Notes: generated by a model not told the origin, from the letters alone. A DNA stretch of 64,000 nt from Sinomonas atrocyanea (GCF_030811715.1 NZ_JAUSRH010000004.1:235022-299021); one strand, 5' to 3'. Shown: positions 30,344 to 39,537, counted from the first letter of the stretch. A program made the numbers and translations.

Positions 30344-31579
30344 GTGCACGCTCCCGGCGCGCAGGCGCTCGCCCTCGCGGTCCCGCCACGGCGGGGCCGC
30401 GTGCGCGCGTACCTGGCCGACCGCCCGGTGGCGATGGACTGGATCGTCGTCGCCGCCGCCCTGTTCCTCGCGGTGCCGCTCTTCGCCGAGTACGCCCTGC
30501 ACGGCAACTGGTGGCAGTTCGCCCTGCTGGCGCTCCAGCAGGCGGTCCTGCTGGGCCGGCGCCGGTCCCCGTGGGCCGTCCTGGTCGTGACGGTCGCGAT
30601 CGACGCCGCCCTGCTCTACCAGTCCCCGAACAGCTCGGTCATGAGCGCGGCGATCTTCTTCGCCCTCTATGCCGTGGCCGCCTCGGCCCCGGCCCTCATC
30701 GCCTTCGGCGCCGCCGTCCTCGCCTCGGTCCCCGCCTCGGCGTACTACGCCTTCGTCTACACCCCCCGCGGGCCCGCCGTGCCGGACAACGCCCACTACG
30801 TCGGCCTCGTCGCCGCGGTCTCCGTGCTGCTCATGGACGTCCTCGCCACGGGGCTCGGCGCATGGGTCCGAGGCACGCGCGAGCACCAGGCCGAGATCCG
30901 CGCGTGGGCCATGCGCAGGGCCGAGCTGGCCTCAGTCCAGGAGCGCAACCGCATCGCCCGCGAGATGCACGACGTCGTGGCGCACTCGCTCACGGTCATG
31001 GTCGCCCTCAGCGACGGCGCCGCGAAGATCGCCGCCAAGGACCCGGACAGGGCCCAGGAGGTCCTCGGCGAGCTGTCCCGCACCGGGCGCACGGCGCTTG
31101 CGGACATGCGCCGCGTCCTCGGGGTGCTCCGGGAGCCCGCGGCGGGCGCGAGCCTCGCCCCCGCCCCCGGCACCGAGAGCCTCCAGTCGCTCGTGGCGGG
31201 TTTCCGGACCGCGGGCCTCCCGGCCGTCCTCACCCTCACCGGCGCCGCCCCGCCCGCCGACCCCGCCTTCCAGCTGGCCGTCTACCGGATCGTCCAGGAA
31301 TCCCTGACCAACGCGCTCCGCTACGGGCGGGGGGTCTCCCGCGTCGAGGTCGAGCTGGCACGGGAGGGCGGCACCGTCAGGGTCCGGGTCGAGAACGACG
31401 GCGCGGCGGCCGACGGCGCGCCGCCTCGCCTCGGGACGGGCGGCGGCATCGCGGGGATGCGCGAGCGGGCGGCCCTGTACGGCGGCACGCTCCGCGCCGG
31501 CCCGCGGCCCGGGGGAGGATGGACCGTGGAGACCGAGCTGCACTGGGACGAGCAGCACTGGGCGGAGGGGGACGCATGA
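30344..31579 (+). CDS. NarL-family sensor histidine kinase
   Basis: A 411-residue kinase with about five membrane spans (about 25-170), then the H-box RIAREMHDVVAHSLTVMV (His about 213) and a C-terminal ATPase domain with VQESLTNALRYGR and GGGIAGMRERAAL. The D-box is weak (VENDGAA). GTG start with AGGAGG, 7 nt after the permease. It lies in one operon with the exporter and the regulator that overlaps its stop, so it most likely senses what the exporter handles. Confidence 0.9.
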   Translation: MHAPGAQALALAVPPRRGRVRAYLADRPVAMDWIVVAAALFLAVPLFAEYALHGNWWQFALLALQQAVLLGRRRSPWAVLVVTVAIDAALLYQSPNSSVMSAAIFFALYAVAASAPALIAFGAAVLASVPASAYYAFVYTPRGPAVPDNAHYVGLVAAVSVLLMDVLATGLGAWVRGTREHQAEIRAWAMRRAELASVQERNRIAREMHDVVAHSLTVMVALSDGAAKIAAKDPDRAQEVLGELSRTGRTALADMRRVLGVLREPAAGASLAPAPGTESLQSLVAGFRTAGLPAVLTLTGAAPPADPAFQLAVYRIVQESLTNALRYGRGVSRVEVELAREGGTVRVRVENDGAAADGAPPRLGTGGGIAGMRERAALYGGTLRAGPRPGGGWTVETELHWDEQHWAEGDA

Positions 31580-32289
31580 GCGAGACGGAGCACCACGGCG
31601 AAGGGCCCCTGCGGCTCCTGCTCGCCGACGACCAGCCCCTCCTGCGGATGGGATTCCGGCTCGTCCTCGAGTCGGAGGACGGCATCGAGGTGGTCGGCGA
31701 GGCCGGCAACGGCGCCGAGGCGGTCCGGCTCACCGAGTCGCTGCGGCCCGACGTCGTGCTCATGGACGTGCGGATGCCCGTCATGGATGGCATCGAGGCG
31801 ACGCGTCGCATCGCCGCCGCCCACAGCCCCGCGCGGGTCATCATCCTCACGACCTTCGACCTCGACGAGTACGCGTTCTCGGGCCTCCAAGCCGGGGCGT
31901 CGGCGTTCCTCCTCAAGGACGTCGCGCCCGCCGAACTCGTCCAGGCCGTGCGCCTCGTGGCGAGCGGGGACGCCGTCGTGAGCCCCCGAGTGACCCAGCG
32001 GCTCCTCGAGACCTACGTCCGCAGCCCCGGCGCCCCCGCGCGCGGCAACGGGCCAGCCGCGCCGGATCCCCTGCTGAAGGACCTGACGCCCCGCGAGCTC
32101 GAGGTCCTGCGGGCGATCTGCGAGGGGCTGAGCAACGCCGAGATCGCGCAGCGGTTCTTCCTCTCCGAGGCGACCGTGAAGAGCCACGTGCGCCGGATCC
32201 TCACCAAGCTGCACCTGCGCGACCGGGTGCAGGCCGTGGTCTACGGGTACGAGACTGGGCTCATCATCCCGAGCAACCCCGACTACTGA
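31576..32289 (+). CDS. NarL/FixJ-type response regulator
   Basis: A 237-residue regulator: receiver domain with LLLADDQPLLRMG, phosphorylated Asp in VVLMDVRMPVMDG, Thr in ILTTFD and Lys in FLLKDVAP; LuxR-type helix-turn-helix with LTPRELEVLRAICEG and EATVKSHVRRILTKL. ATG overlaps the kinase stop (ATGA). Last gene of the exporter operon, probably acting on the promoter at 28467. Confidence 0.93.
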   Translation: MSETEHHGEGPLRLLLADDQPLLRMGFRLVLESEDGIEVVGEAGNGAEAVRLTESLRPDVVLMDVRMPVMDGIEATRRIAAAHSPARVIILTTFDLDEYAFSGLQAGASAFLLKDVAPAELVQAVRLVASGDAVVSPRVTQRLLETYVRSPGAPARGNGPAAPDPLLKDLTPRELEVLRAICEGLSNAEIAQRFFLSEATVKSHVRRILTKLHLRDRVQAVVYGYETGLIIPSNPDY

Positions 32290-32373
32290 CCCTCCCCAGG
32301 CCTCGTGGGGCGAGTGTGAACCTCCGTGACGGACGCGTTTTCGTCCCGCGCCCCGCCCACCGGCAGACTGGGC

Positions 32374-32458
32374 GAAGAATCAAGAGTTCCGGCATCAAGC
32401 CCTGGCTTGCCGGACGGCAACCCTCCGGCTGTAGTGGGGTGCCCCAGGTGAGGATTCG
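32374..32458 (+). promoter_or_regulatory. SAM riboswitch, SAM-IV type
   Basis: The conserved SAM-I-clan/SAM-IV features are present: P1 GAATC (32377-32381) with GATTC (32453-32457); the AAGAG turn; P2 TCCGGC (32388-32393) with GCCGGA (32409-32414); ACGGCAACCCTCC (32414-32426); GTGGGGTGCCCCAGGTGA (32434-32451); and a pseudoknot CCTGG (32401-32405) with CCAGG (32444-32448). SAM-IV elements in actinobacteria turn off sulfur and methionine genes when S-adenosylmethionine is plentiful. It stands 76 nt before the transporter start. Confidence 0.9.
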
Positions 32459-32533
32459 ACGGCGTGCGGGACCCCCGGCGTCGTAAGTATGGCGCCTGAG
32501 CGAGCCTCGCGCCGCGACCCGAAGAGGACCTTC

Positions 32534-33877
32534 ATGGCCACCCTCCTGAGAACCGAGCCGGGACTCGGCACCGCCCTGCGCGCCAAGCGCCGCATCCTCG
32601 CCTCCGCGTTCGTCGGCACCACCATCGAGTGGTACGACTTCTACCTCTACGGCACGGCCTCGGCTCTGGTGTTCAACAAGCAGTTCTTCCCGGACGCGAG
32701 CCCGCTCGTGGGCGTCCTCGCCTCCTTCGCCACGTACGCGGTCGGGTTCATCGCCCGGCCCCTCGGCGGCGTCATCTCCGGGCACCTCGGGGACCGGATC
32801 GGGCGCAAGGCCCTGCTCGTGGCCTCCCTGCTGACCATGGGCGTCGCCTCGACCCTCATCGGGGTCCTGCCGAACTATGCCTCGATCGGCATCCTCGCCG
32901 TGGTGGGCCTCGTGGGCCTCCGGCTCATCCAGGGACTCTCCGCAGGTGCAGAGTGGGGCGGCTCAGCGCTGCTCTCGGTCGAGCACGCCCCGGCGGGGCG
33001 GAAGGGCCTGTTCGGCTCCTTCACCCAGGTCGGCTCGGCGGCGGGCATGCTCCTGGCCACGGGCGCCTACGCGCTCACCCAGACGTTCCTCACCCCCGAG
33101 CAGTTCCAATCGTTCGGATGGCGGCTGCCGTTCCTCCTCTCCGGGGTCCTCGTCCTCGTCGGCCTGTGGATCCGCCTCGGCGTGACCGACGCGGAGGAGT
33201 TCACGGCCGTCAAGGACTCCGAGGGGACCGTGGCCCGGCCCGTGGCCCGCGTGCTGCGCGAGCACCCGCGCGGGATCCTCGTGACCATCGGCATGCGCCT
33301 CGTCCAGCCGGCCATCTACACGCTCATGACCGTCTACATCCTCGGCTACCTCAAGGACCGCCGCCACGACACCACCTCGGGTCTGGCCGCGATCCTCATC
33401 GTCTCCGCCATCGGGCTGCTCTCGGGCCCGTTCTGGGGCTGGCTCTCCGACCGGGTCGGCCGACGACGCATCGCGGTCGCGGCCGCCGCGGGCGTGGTGG
33501 TGCTCATCTGGCCGTTCTTCTGGTTCCTCGACCACGGCAGCCTGACGTTCCTCCCGCTCGTGCTCCTCGTGGGGATGAACATCCTGCATGACGCGATCTA
33601 CGGCCCGCAGGCCGCATGGTTCGCCGAGCAGTTCCCCACCGAGCTGCGCTACTCGGGCGTCTCCTTCGGCTACCAGGTCGGCACCGTGCTCTCCGCGGCC
33701 GTCACCCCGCTCGTCGCCGCCGCCCTGCTCCAGGCTGGCGGAGGGGCGCCGTGGCTCGTGTGCGGCTGGTTCGCCGTCCTCGGCGTCCTCACCACCGTGG
33801 CAGCGCTCGCCGCGAAGGACCCGGTCGGCCAGCGCGCCGCTCGGGTGACGACGGCGGCCGCCGGAACGGGCGCCTGA
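32534..33877 (+). CDS. MHS-family (MFS) symporter under SAM riboswitch
   Basis: A 447-residue transporter with 12 hydrophobic segments. The N-terminus FVGTTIEWYDFYLYGTAS and the loop SGHLGDRIGRKALL are hallmarks of the metabolite:H+ symporter (MHS) branch, which carries organic acids, betaines and related compounds. ATG 32534 follows GAAGAGG. The SAM-IV element upstream and the monooxygenase downstream suggest uptake of a sulfur compound, perhaps a methionine precursor or sulfonate/sulfonium. The substrate is inference. Confidence 0.88.
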   Translation: MATLLRTEPGLGTALRAKRRILASAFVGTTIEWYDFYLYGTASALVFNKQFFPDASPLVGVLASFATYAVGFIARPLGGVISGHLGDRIGRKALLVASLLTMGVASTLIGVLPNYASIGILAVVGLVGLRLIQGLSAGAEWGGSALLSVEHAPAGRKGLFGSFTQVGSAAGMLLATGAYALTQTFLTPEQFQSFGWRLPFLLSGVLVLVGLWIRLGVTDAEEFTAVKDSEGTVARPVARVLREHPRGILVTIGMRLVQPAIYTLMTVYILGYLKDRRHDTTSGLAAILIVSAIGLLSGPFWGWLSDRVGRRRIAVAAAAGVVVLIWPFFWFLDHGSLTFLPLVLLVGMNILHDAIYGPQAAWFAEQFPTELRYSGVSFGYQVGTVLSAAVTPLVAAALLQAGGGAPWLVCGWFAVLGVLTTVAALAAKDPVGQRAARVTTAAAGTGA

Positions 33878-33945
33878 GGCGCCGCCCCGGCGTCGTCCGC
33901 GCTCCCGCCGCACCAAGCCCCGCACCCGAACCCGGAAGGAACCCC

Positions 33946-35325
33946 ATGACCAAGCCCCTGCTCCTGAACGCGTTCGAGATGCTCGTGCCGGTGCACCAGT
34001 CGCCGGGCCTGTGGCGGCACCCGGACTCGCAGGCCCACCGCTTCGCCGAGCTCGGCTACTGGACTGGGCTCGCCAAGGCCCTCGAGGACGGCGGCTTCCA
34101 CGGGATCTTCTTCGCGGACGTGCTCGGGCAGTATGACGTCTACGGCGGCAGCGCCGACGCGGCCGTGCGCGGCGGGGTCCAGTACCCGGCCCTTGACCCG
34201 CTGCTGATCGTGTCCGCGCTCGCCGCGGCGACCGAGCGGCTCGGCTTCGGCGTCACCGCCTCCGTCACCTACGACCACCCGTACCTCCTGGCCCGCAGGT
34301 TCGGCACGCTCGACCACCTCACCGGCGGCCGGCTCGCGTGGAACATCGTCACCTCGTACCAGGAGTCGGCCGCGCGGAACCTCGGCCTCGACACCCAGGT
34401 GCCGCACGACGAGCGCTACGACCGCGCCGAGGAGTTCATGGACGTGGCCTACAAGCTGTGGGAAGGCTCGGTGGACGACGGCGCGCTGGTCGCCGACGCC
34501 GCGGCGAACCTCTTCGCGGACCCGGCAGGGGTCCGGGGGATCGCGCACGACGGCGACGCCTACCGGGTGCCCGGGCCCGCCTTGGTCGGGCCCTCCCCGC
34601 AGCGGACCCCGCTGCTGTTCCAGGCCGGGGCCTCGGCCCGGGGGAAGGCGTTCGCCGCGAAGCACGCCGAGGCCGTGTTCTTCTCGAGCTCGACGCCCGC
34701 GCAGGCCAAGAAGTTCACCGACGGTCTGCGGGCGGAGCTCGCCGCCGCAGGCCGCGCGCCGGAGTCCGTGAAGGCCTTCAACCTCGCGACGGTCATCGTG
34801 GCCGAGACGGACGAGGCCGCCGCGGCGAAGCTCGCCGAGTACGAGTCCTACGTGGACACCGACGCGGCGCTCGCGCTGTTCGCCGGGTGGACCGGGGTGG
34901 ACCTGTCCGGGCTCGACCAGGACGCCCCGCTGACGTACATCAGGAGCGAGGCCAACCAGTCCGCGCTCGCGCAGTTCACGCTGCTGGATCCGGAACGGAC
35001 GTGGACCCTGCGAGAGGTCGCGAAGTTCATCTCGATCGGCGGCCGGGGGCCCGTCATCGTGGGCTCCCCGGCCACGGTCGCGGACGAGCTCGAGCGCTTC
35101 GCCGTCGTGGGGGGCGTGGACGGCTTCAACCTGACCTCGGCCGTCCGGCCGGCCGACCTGCTCGAATTCGCCCGGCTCGTGACGCCCGAGCTGCGCCGCC
35201 GCGGACTCCTCGCCGAGGGCGCCCCGGGCGCCACGTTCCGGGAGACCGTCCTCGGCGCCGGGCCGCGTCTGGCCGCCGACCACCCGGCGCGGCGAGTGGC
35301 CGGCGTCGTCCCTGCGACCGCCTGA
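33946..35325 (+). CDS. Flavin-dependent monooxygenase, NtaA/SnaA/DszA type
   Basis: A 459-residue bacterial-luciferase-fold enzyme. The start LLLNAFEML, GYWTGLAKALEDGGFHGIFF and RLAWNIVTS(Y)QESAARN are hallmarks of the NtaA/SnaA/SoxA(DszA) subgroup of two-component monooxygenases, which use FMNH2 supplied by a separate reductase to oxidise compounds such as nitrilotriacetate or dibenzothiophene sulfone. GGAAGGA precedes ATG. It follows the transporter by 68 bp and shares the SAM riboswitch, so sulfur release from an imported compound is the likely role. Confidence 0.88.
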   Translation: MTKPLLLNAFEMLVPVHQSPGLWRHPDSQAHRFAELGYWTGLAKALEDGGFHGIFFADVLGQYDVYGGSADAAVRGGVQYPALDPLLIVSALAAATERLGFGVTASVTYDHPYLLARRFGTLDHLTGGRLAWNIVTSYQESAARNLGLDTQVPHDERYDRAEEFMDVAYKLWEGSVDDGALVADAAANLFADPAGVRGIAHDGDAYRVPGPALVGPSPQRTPLLFQAGASARGKAFAAKHAEAVFFSSSTPAQAKKFTDGLRAELAAAGRAPESVKAFNLATVIVAETDEAAAAKLAEYESYVDTDAALALFAGWTGVDLSGLDQDAPLTYIRSEANQSALAQFTLLDPERTWTLREVAKFISIGGRGPVIVGSPATVADELERFAVVGGVDGFNLTSAVRPADLLEFARLVTPELRRRGLLAEGAPGATFRETVLGAGPRLAADHPARRVAGVVPATA

Positions 35326-35345
35326 CGCAACCCCGGCCCCCATGG

Positions 35346-35505
35346 TTGAGGGGTCATATCCCAAGCTTGAGGGGTCATATCCCTGCCCGTTCGGCAGGGA
35401 CATGACCCCTCAACCCCTCAACGCAGGGACATGACCCCTCAACGCAGGGAGGTGACCCCTCAACGCAGGGAGGTGACCCCTCAACGCAGGGAGGTGACCC
35501 CTCAG
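35346..35505. repeat. Composite cluster of 21-bp repeats in a convergent gap
   Basis: Two inverted units (TTGAGGGGTCATATCCC at 35346 and 35367) face five direct units (cores GACCCCTCAA at 35393-35413, 35422-35442, 35443-35463, 35464-35484, 35485-35505) plus an 8-bp fragment. A central CCCTGCC/GGCAGGG hairpin (35381-35399) joins the two orientations. It lies between the monooxygenase (+) and the protease (-), where it could terminate both. The same unit is inside hrpB. Confidence 0.93.
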
Positions 35506-35515
35506 GGAAGGCCGG

Positions 35516-36721
35516 TCAGAAGCCGCCCACCCCGTTGGGCGTGCCGAGGCCCGTGGGGCCGTCCCAGCCCGCGCCGGCGGTGCACCACTGGGACGTGGGG
35601 CACGTGCCGTTCGAGCCGCTCGTCACGTCGAACAGGCTCGAGGAGTGGCCGTACGGGATCGAGTTCGCGTACGTGCCCGTCGCTGCCGAGCCCGTGTTGC
35701 CGCTGAGGGCGTACACGGAGGAGATGATCGGGGAGGCCTCGCTCGTGCCGCCGAACTGGCCCCACGTCGAGGCGCTGCTCGAGGTCGGGTAGTAGACGGC
35801 CAGGCCGCCGTAGTTCGGGTCGGCCGCAGCCGAGACGTCCGCCATTGCGCGGTTGGCGCACCCGGTGTTGAACGGGGCCGCCGCCGGGAGCGCGGCGTTG
35901 TACGTCGAGCAGCCGGAACCGGCGCCGCTCCATGCGGACTCCGTCCAGCCGCGCGTGTTCGAGGCAGCCGTCAGGGACGTGCCGCCCACGGCCGTGACAT
36001 AGCTCGAGGACGCCGGGTAGGAGCCACCCTGGTAACCGTTGTCCCCCGTGCTCGCGGTGACCGCGATGCCCGGGAAGTTGTAGTACTTCCCGTAGGTGGC
36101 GTCGGAGGCGTCGGAACCGCCGTAGGAGTTGGAGATCGCCACGACCCCGGGGGTCTTGGCGGCCGCCTGCACAGCCGCACCGAGGTCCGCGAAGCTCGCC
36201 GACTTGGCCTGGAACACCGCGATCTTGCAGTCGGGGCACGCGGCCGAGACCGCGTCGACGTCGAGCGCCTGCTCCTGGGACCAGCCGAGGTCGAACCGCG
36301 GGAGGCTCGTGCCACCGGTCTGGTTGCGCACCGTCAGGCAGCCGCTCGTGGAGGTGCAGGCGGGTAGCCCGAACTGCGAGCGGTACACCCCGAGGTCACG
36401 CTCGAGGTTGGGGTACCCGTAGGCGTCCACGATGGCGACCGTCCGCCCGCCCGAGGATGCCCCGGTGAGCTTGTACGCGTTGCGGAGCTGGGCCGGGGTG
36501 AGGGCCGTGGACGGAGGGGCCGCGTTGCTCGTGACGGGCTTGCCCGTCGGATCTGCGGCCTGCCGGGCGGTGCACGCGGCATCGCCCGCGCGCGGTGTGG
36601 AGCAGACCTGGATGGAGCGGTCGGAGTGCGGGTTCGGACCGGGGTTTGCCGATGCCGGAGCTGCTGCGGCGACGCCCGCGAGCAGCAGGCCTGCCGCCGC
36701 TGCGGTGAGGAGCTTCCTCAT
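35516..36721 (-). CDS. Secreted sedolisin-like (S53) peptidase
   Basis: A 401-residue exported protease. The signal peptide is MRKLLTAAAAGLLLAGVAAA...ASA (cut after about 25). Catalytic Glu and Asp are in SQEQALDVDAV, the oxyanion Asp in TASTGDNGY and the Ser in FGGTSEASP, the sedolisin Ser-Glu-Asp set; the end FDVTSGSNG...GAGWDGPTGLGTPNG fits the calcium site. The N-terminal part before the catalytic domain is only about 60 residues, much shorter than the usual S53 propeptide. GAAGGG precedes ATG. Active in acid conditions by family analogy. Confidence 0.88.
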   Translation of the reverse strand: MRKLLTAAAAGLLLAGVAAAAPASANPGPNPHSDRSIQVCSTPRAGDAACTARQAADPTGKPVTSNAAPPSTALTPAQLRNAYKLTGASSGGRTVAIVDAYGYPNLERDLGVYRSQFGLPACTSTSGCLTVRNQTGGTSLPRFDLGWSQEQALDVDAVSAACPDCKIAVFQAKSASFADLGAAVQAAAKTPGVVAISNSYGGSDASDATYGKYYNFPGIAVTASTGDNGYQGGSYPASSSYVTAVGGTSLTAASNTRGWTESAWSGAGSGCSTYNAALPAAAPFNTGCANRAMADVSAAADPNYGGLAVYYPTSSSASTWGQFGGTSEASPIISSVYALSGNTGSAATGTYANSIPYGHSSSLFDVTSGSNGTCPTSQWCTAGAGWDGPTGLGTPNGVGGF

Positions 36722-36969
36722 GTCTTGCCCTTCTGGTTGGGGGACAACGCGATGTCACGCCGGGTAGACGATTTACATCATGAGTCTTGACTACTTTCGT
36801 CATACCGACGGGGGAACACTCCCAGTCATCAGGTTCCGCGGCAAGGGTGCGGCCGATATTGCCAGCAAACTCTCAGTTGCATATCCGGACGAGCCAACCC
36901 TGTCCAAGCAGCCTCACTGCAGCCGCCGGGTCCGCCATCCGCCCGGCAGCCCTGCTCCGAATGCTCTGC

Positions 36970-37482
36970 ATGGACAGGGAATCTCGCCTTGGGCGCCGCA
37001 GGTCGGCCGCAGCGGCACTGGCCGGCGGTCCGGTGGCGGTGGGCCTTGGACTCGTGGCCCACCTTGTCTCGGGCGGGGCTGCGCCGCCGGCGGGGGTGCT
37101 CGCAGCGCTCGCCGTGCTCGTGAGTCTCCTCGCCGCCGCGGCGGCCCGCGCGCCCCTCGCCCCGTGGATGCTCGCGCTCGGCAGCGGCGCCCTCCAGCAG
37201 GTCCTGCACCTCGCCTTCACGGCGCTTGCCGGCCCCAGCGGTCCTCTCTTCCCCGCCGCGGGGCACGCACACCACGGCGCAGTGTCAACGGCGGCAGCGG
37301 CGGCGGCCACCCCCGGCCCGGGCGTGCCCTTGGACTTCCACCTCCTCGTGGTCGCGCACATCGCGGCGGCGCTCCTGACTGTCCTCGCCCTCACCGCCGC
37401 GACACGGGTCGCAGCTTCGCTGCAGGCGCCGGGGAGCCGACAATATCGTCATGAGGCCCTTCCTTCTGCTGGCATCCCGTGA
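36970..37482 (+). CDS. Hypothetical membrane protein with His-rich loop
   Basis: About 170 residues with four hydrophobic segments ([65 protein letters not shown]) and a His-containing loop (AAGHAHHGA). The start is uncertain: ATG 36970 or ATG 36961, neither with a good ribosome-binding site. The 3' end overlaps the amidotransferase by 32 bp in another frame. No family named with confidence; the His loop could bind metal. Confidence 0.5.
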   Translation: MDRESRLGRRRSAAAALAGGPVAVGLGLVAHLVSGGAAPPAGVLAALAVLVSLLAAAAARAPLAPWMLALGSGALQQVLHLAFTALAGPSGPLFPAAGHAHHGAVSTAAAAAATPGPGVPLDFHLLVVAHIAAALLTVLALTAATRVAASLQAPGSRQYRHEALPSAGIP

Positions 37483-38188
37483 CCACGACGAAGTGGCGGA
37501 CGACGAGTACCGGGCCTTCTGCGCCTACGCCGGTCTCGAGCCCGAGCACCTGCACCGCGTCCGCGCCGAGGCCGGTCCGCTCCCGCAGATCCGGCTCGAG
37601 GACTACTCGGGGGTGATCCTCGGCGGCAGCCCGTTCACCGCCTCGGACCCGGGCGAGGAGAAGGGGCCCGTCCAGCGCCGCGTCGAGGAGGAGATCGGGG
37701 TGCTGCTGCGCCGGATCGTCGAGGCAGACTTTCCGTTCCTCGGCGCCTGCTACGGCGTGGGGCTCCTCGGCGGCCACATGGGTGCCGTCATCGACCGCCA
37801 CTTCGGCGAGCCCGTCGGGCCCGTGAAGGTGAGGCTGAGCGCCGTCGGCCTCCGCGACCCCCTCTGTGCCGGCCTCGAACCGGCCTTCCACGCTTTCGTG
37901 GGCCACAAGGAAGCCGTCCGAACGCTTCCGCCGCACGCCGCCCTGCTCGCCGGCTCGGACACGTGCCCGGTGCAGATGTTCCGCTTCCGCCGCAACCTGT
38001 ACGCGACCCAGTTCCACCCGGAGCTCGACGTCGCGGGGCTCGAACGGCGCATCGACGCCTACCGGCACTCGGGCTACTTCCCGCCGCACGAGGCCGAGCA
38101 GGTCAAGGAGCGCGCCCGCGGCACCCAGGTGAGCGAGCCGCAGAAGATCCTGGCCAACTTCGTCAGCCGCTACGCCGCGGGGGACTAG
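37451..38188 (+). CDS. Class I glutamine amidotransferase-like protein
   Basis: A 245-residue protein of the GuaA-type glutaminase fold without a synthetase domain. Oxyanion segment LGGSPF, nucleophile Cys in FLGACYGVGLLGG (about 100) and His in TQFHPEL (about 184) are present. Stand-alone members are often annotated GMP-synthase-like or act in gamma-glutamyl or purine metabolism; the partner is unknown. ATG 37451 has GACAAT 6 nt upstream, fitting leaderless expression, and overlaps the preceding frame. Confidence 0.85.
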   Translation: MRPFLLLASRDHDEVADDEYRAFCAYAGLEPEHLHRVRAEAGPLPQIRLEDYSGVILGGSPFTASDPGEEKGPVQRRVEEEIGVLLRRIVEADFPFLGACYGVGLLGGHMGAVIDRHFGEPVGPVKVRLSAVGLRDPLCAGLEPAFHAFVGHKEAVRTLPPHAALLAGSDTCPVQMFRFRRNLYATQFHPELDVAGLERRIDAYRHSGYFPPHEAEQVKERARGTQVSEPQKILANFVSRYAAGD

Positions 38189-38238
38189 CGGGGCGGCGGG
38201 CCGCCGGACGCGGGAGCCGGGCTGGCTAGACTCGTAGC

Positions 38239-39537
38239 ATGCCTACCGCCGCGCATGCGCACGCCCTGGACCTCGGCCGCTTCGTCATGGCCTCGCCATC
38301 GAGCTTCCATGCCGCCGCCGAGGGCACGCGGCGGCTCGCCGAGGAGGGGTTCGCGGTCCTCTCCGAGTCCGACGAGTGGCCCGACGCCCCCGGGAGGTAC
38401 GCGGTGGTCCGGGACGGGGCACTCATCGCGTGGACCGTGCCCGAGGGCGCAGGCCCCACCACCCCGTTCCGCATCCTCGGCGCGCATACCGACTCGCCGT
38501 CCTTCAAGCTCAAGCCCAAGCCCACCACCGGCCGGCTCGGCTGGCTGCAGGCCGGAGTCGAGGTGTACGGCGGGCCGCTGCTGAACTCCTGGCTCGACCG
38601 GGAGCTGCGCCTCGCCGGCCGCCTCGTGACGCTCGACGGCGCGCAGCACCTCGCCGCGACCGGCCCCCTCCTGCGCTTCCCGCAGCTCGCGATCCACCTC
38701 GACCGGGCCGTCAACGAGGGCCTCGCCCTGAAGAAGCAGCAGCACATGAACCCCGTCTGGGGCCTCGGAGACCCGTCCGACGAGGACCTCCTCGGGGTGC
38801 TCGCCGAGGCCGCCGGCGTGGACCCGGACCAGGTGGGCGGGTACGACGTCGTGGTCGCGGACATCCAGGAGCCTGCGGTCTTCGGCGCGCACGGCGAGTT
38901 CTTCGCCTCGGGGCGGCTGGACAACCTCTCCTCCGTGCATGCGGGCCTCGTGGCCCTCGTCCAGGCCGCGGAGGCCGCGGAGGCCGCGCCGGGGGAGGGC
39001 GGCCCGATCGCCGTGCTCGCCGCCTTCGACCACGAGGAGGTCGGCTCGGCCTCCCGCTCGGGCGCGTCCGGCCCGTTCCTCGAGGACGTGCTGGCCCGCA
39101 TCGGCGACGCCTTGGGCGCGACGGCGACCGAGCGGCGTCGTGCGCTCGCGGCGTCGTGGCACCTCTCAGCGGACGCCGGCCACGCCGTCCACCCCAACTA
39201 CGCCGAGCGCCACGACCCAACCAACCACCCGCTCCTGGGCGGCGGCCCGCTGCTGAAGATCAACGCGAACCAGCGCTACGCCACCGACGCCCCCGGAGCG
39301 GCCCTCTGGGCGAAGCTGTGCGGCGAGGCGGAGGTGCCGTACCAGGAGTTCGTCTCCAACAATGACGTGCCGTGCGGATCCACGATCGGGCCGCTGACCG
39401 CAACCCGCCTGGGCATCCGGACGGTGGACGTGGGCATCCCGCTGCTGTCGATGCACTCGGCCCGCGAGCTGGCCGGGGTGCAGGACCCGTGGCGGCTGTC
39501 CCGCGCCGTGGAGCGCTTCTTCGCCCACGCAGGCTGA
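38239..39537 (+). CDS. M18 family aminopeptidase
   Basis: A 432-residue zinc aminopeptidase of the aspartyl-aminopeptidase family. The metal ligands are in GAHTDSPSFKLKPKP (His, Asp), SGRLDNLSSVHA (Asp), FDHEEVGSASRSGA (Glu pair) and the C-terminal GIPLLSMHSARE (His). Length and motif order are standard. It acts in the cytosol, releasing N-terminal residues. ATG 38239 has TAGACT 6 nt upstream, the leaderless pattern. Confidence 0.93.
   Translation: MPTAAHAHALDLGRFVMASPSSFHAAAEGTRRLAEEGFAVLSESDEWPDAPGRYAVVRDGALIAWTVPEGAGPTTPFRILGAHTDSPSFKLKPKPTTGRLGWLQAGVEVYGGPLLNSWLDRELRLAGRLVTLDGAQHLAATGPLLRFPQLAIHLDRAVNEGLALKKQQHMNPVWGLGDPSDEDLLGVLAEAAGVDPDQVGGYDVVVADIQEPAVFGAHGEFFASGRLDNLSSVHAGLVALVQAAEAAEAAPGEGGPIAVLAAFDHEEVGSASRSGASGPFLEDVLARIGDALGATATERRRALAASWHLSADAGHAVHPNYAERHDPTNHPLLGGGPLLKINANQRYATDAPGAALWAKLCGEAEVPYQEFVSNNDVPCGSTIGPLTATRLGIRTVDVGIPLLSMHSARELAGVQDPWRLSRAVERFFAHAG

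Noticed and set aside
35346..35505. Possible CRISPR array
   Set aside because: Units are directly adjacent without unique spacers, occur in both orientations, and no cas gene is near.
36787..36960. N-terminal extension of the membrane protein to TTG 36787
   Set aside because: The segment overlaps the protease promoter region and has no membrane or family features.
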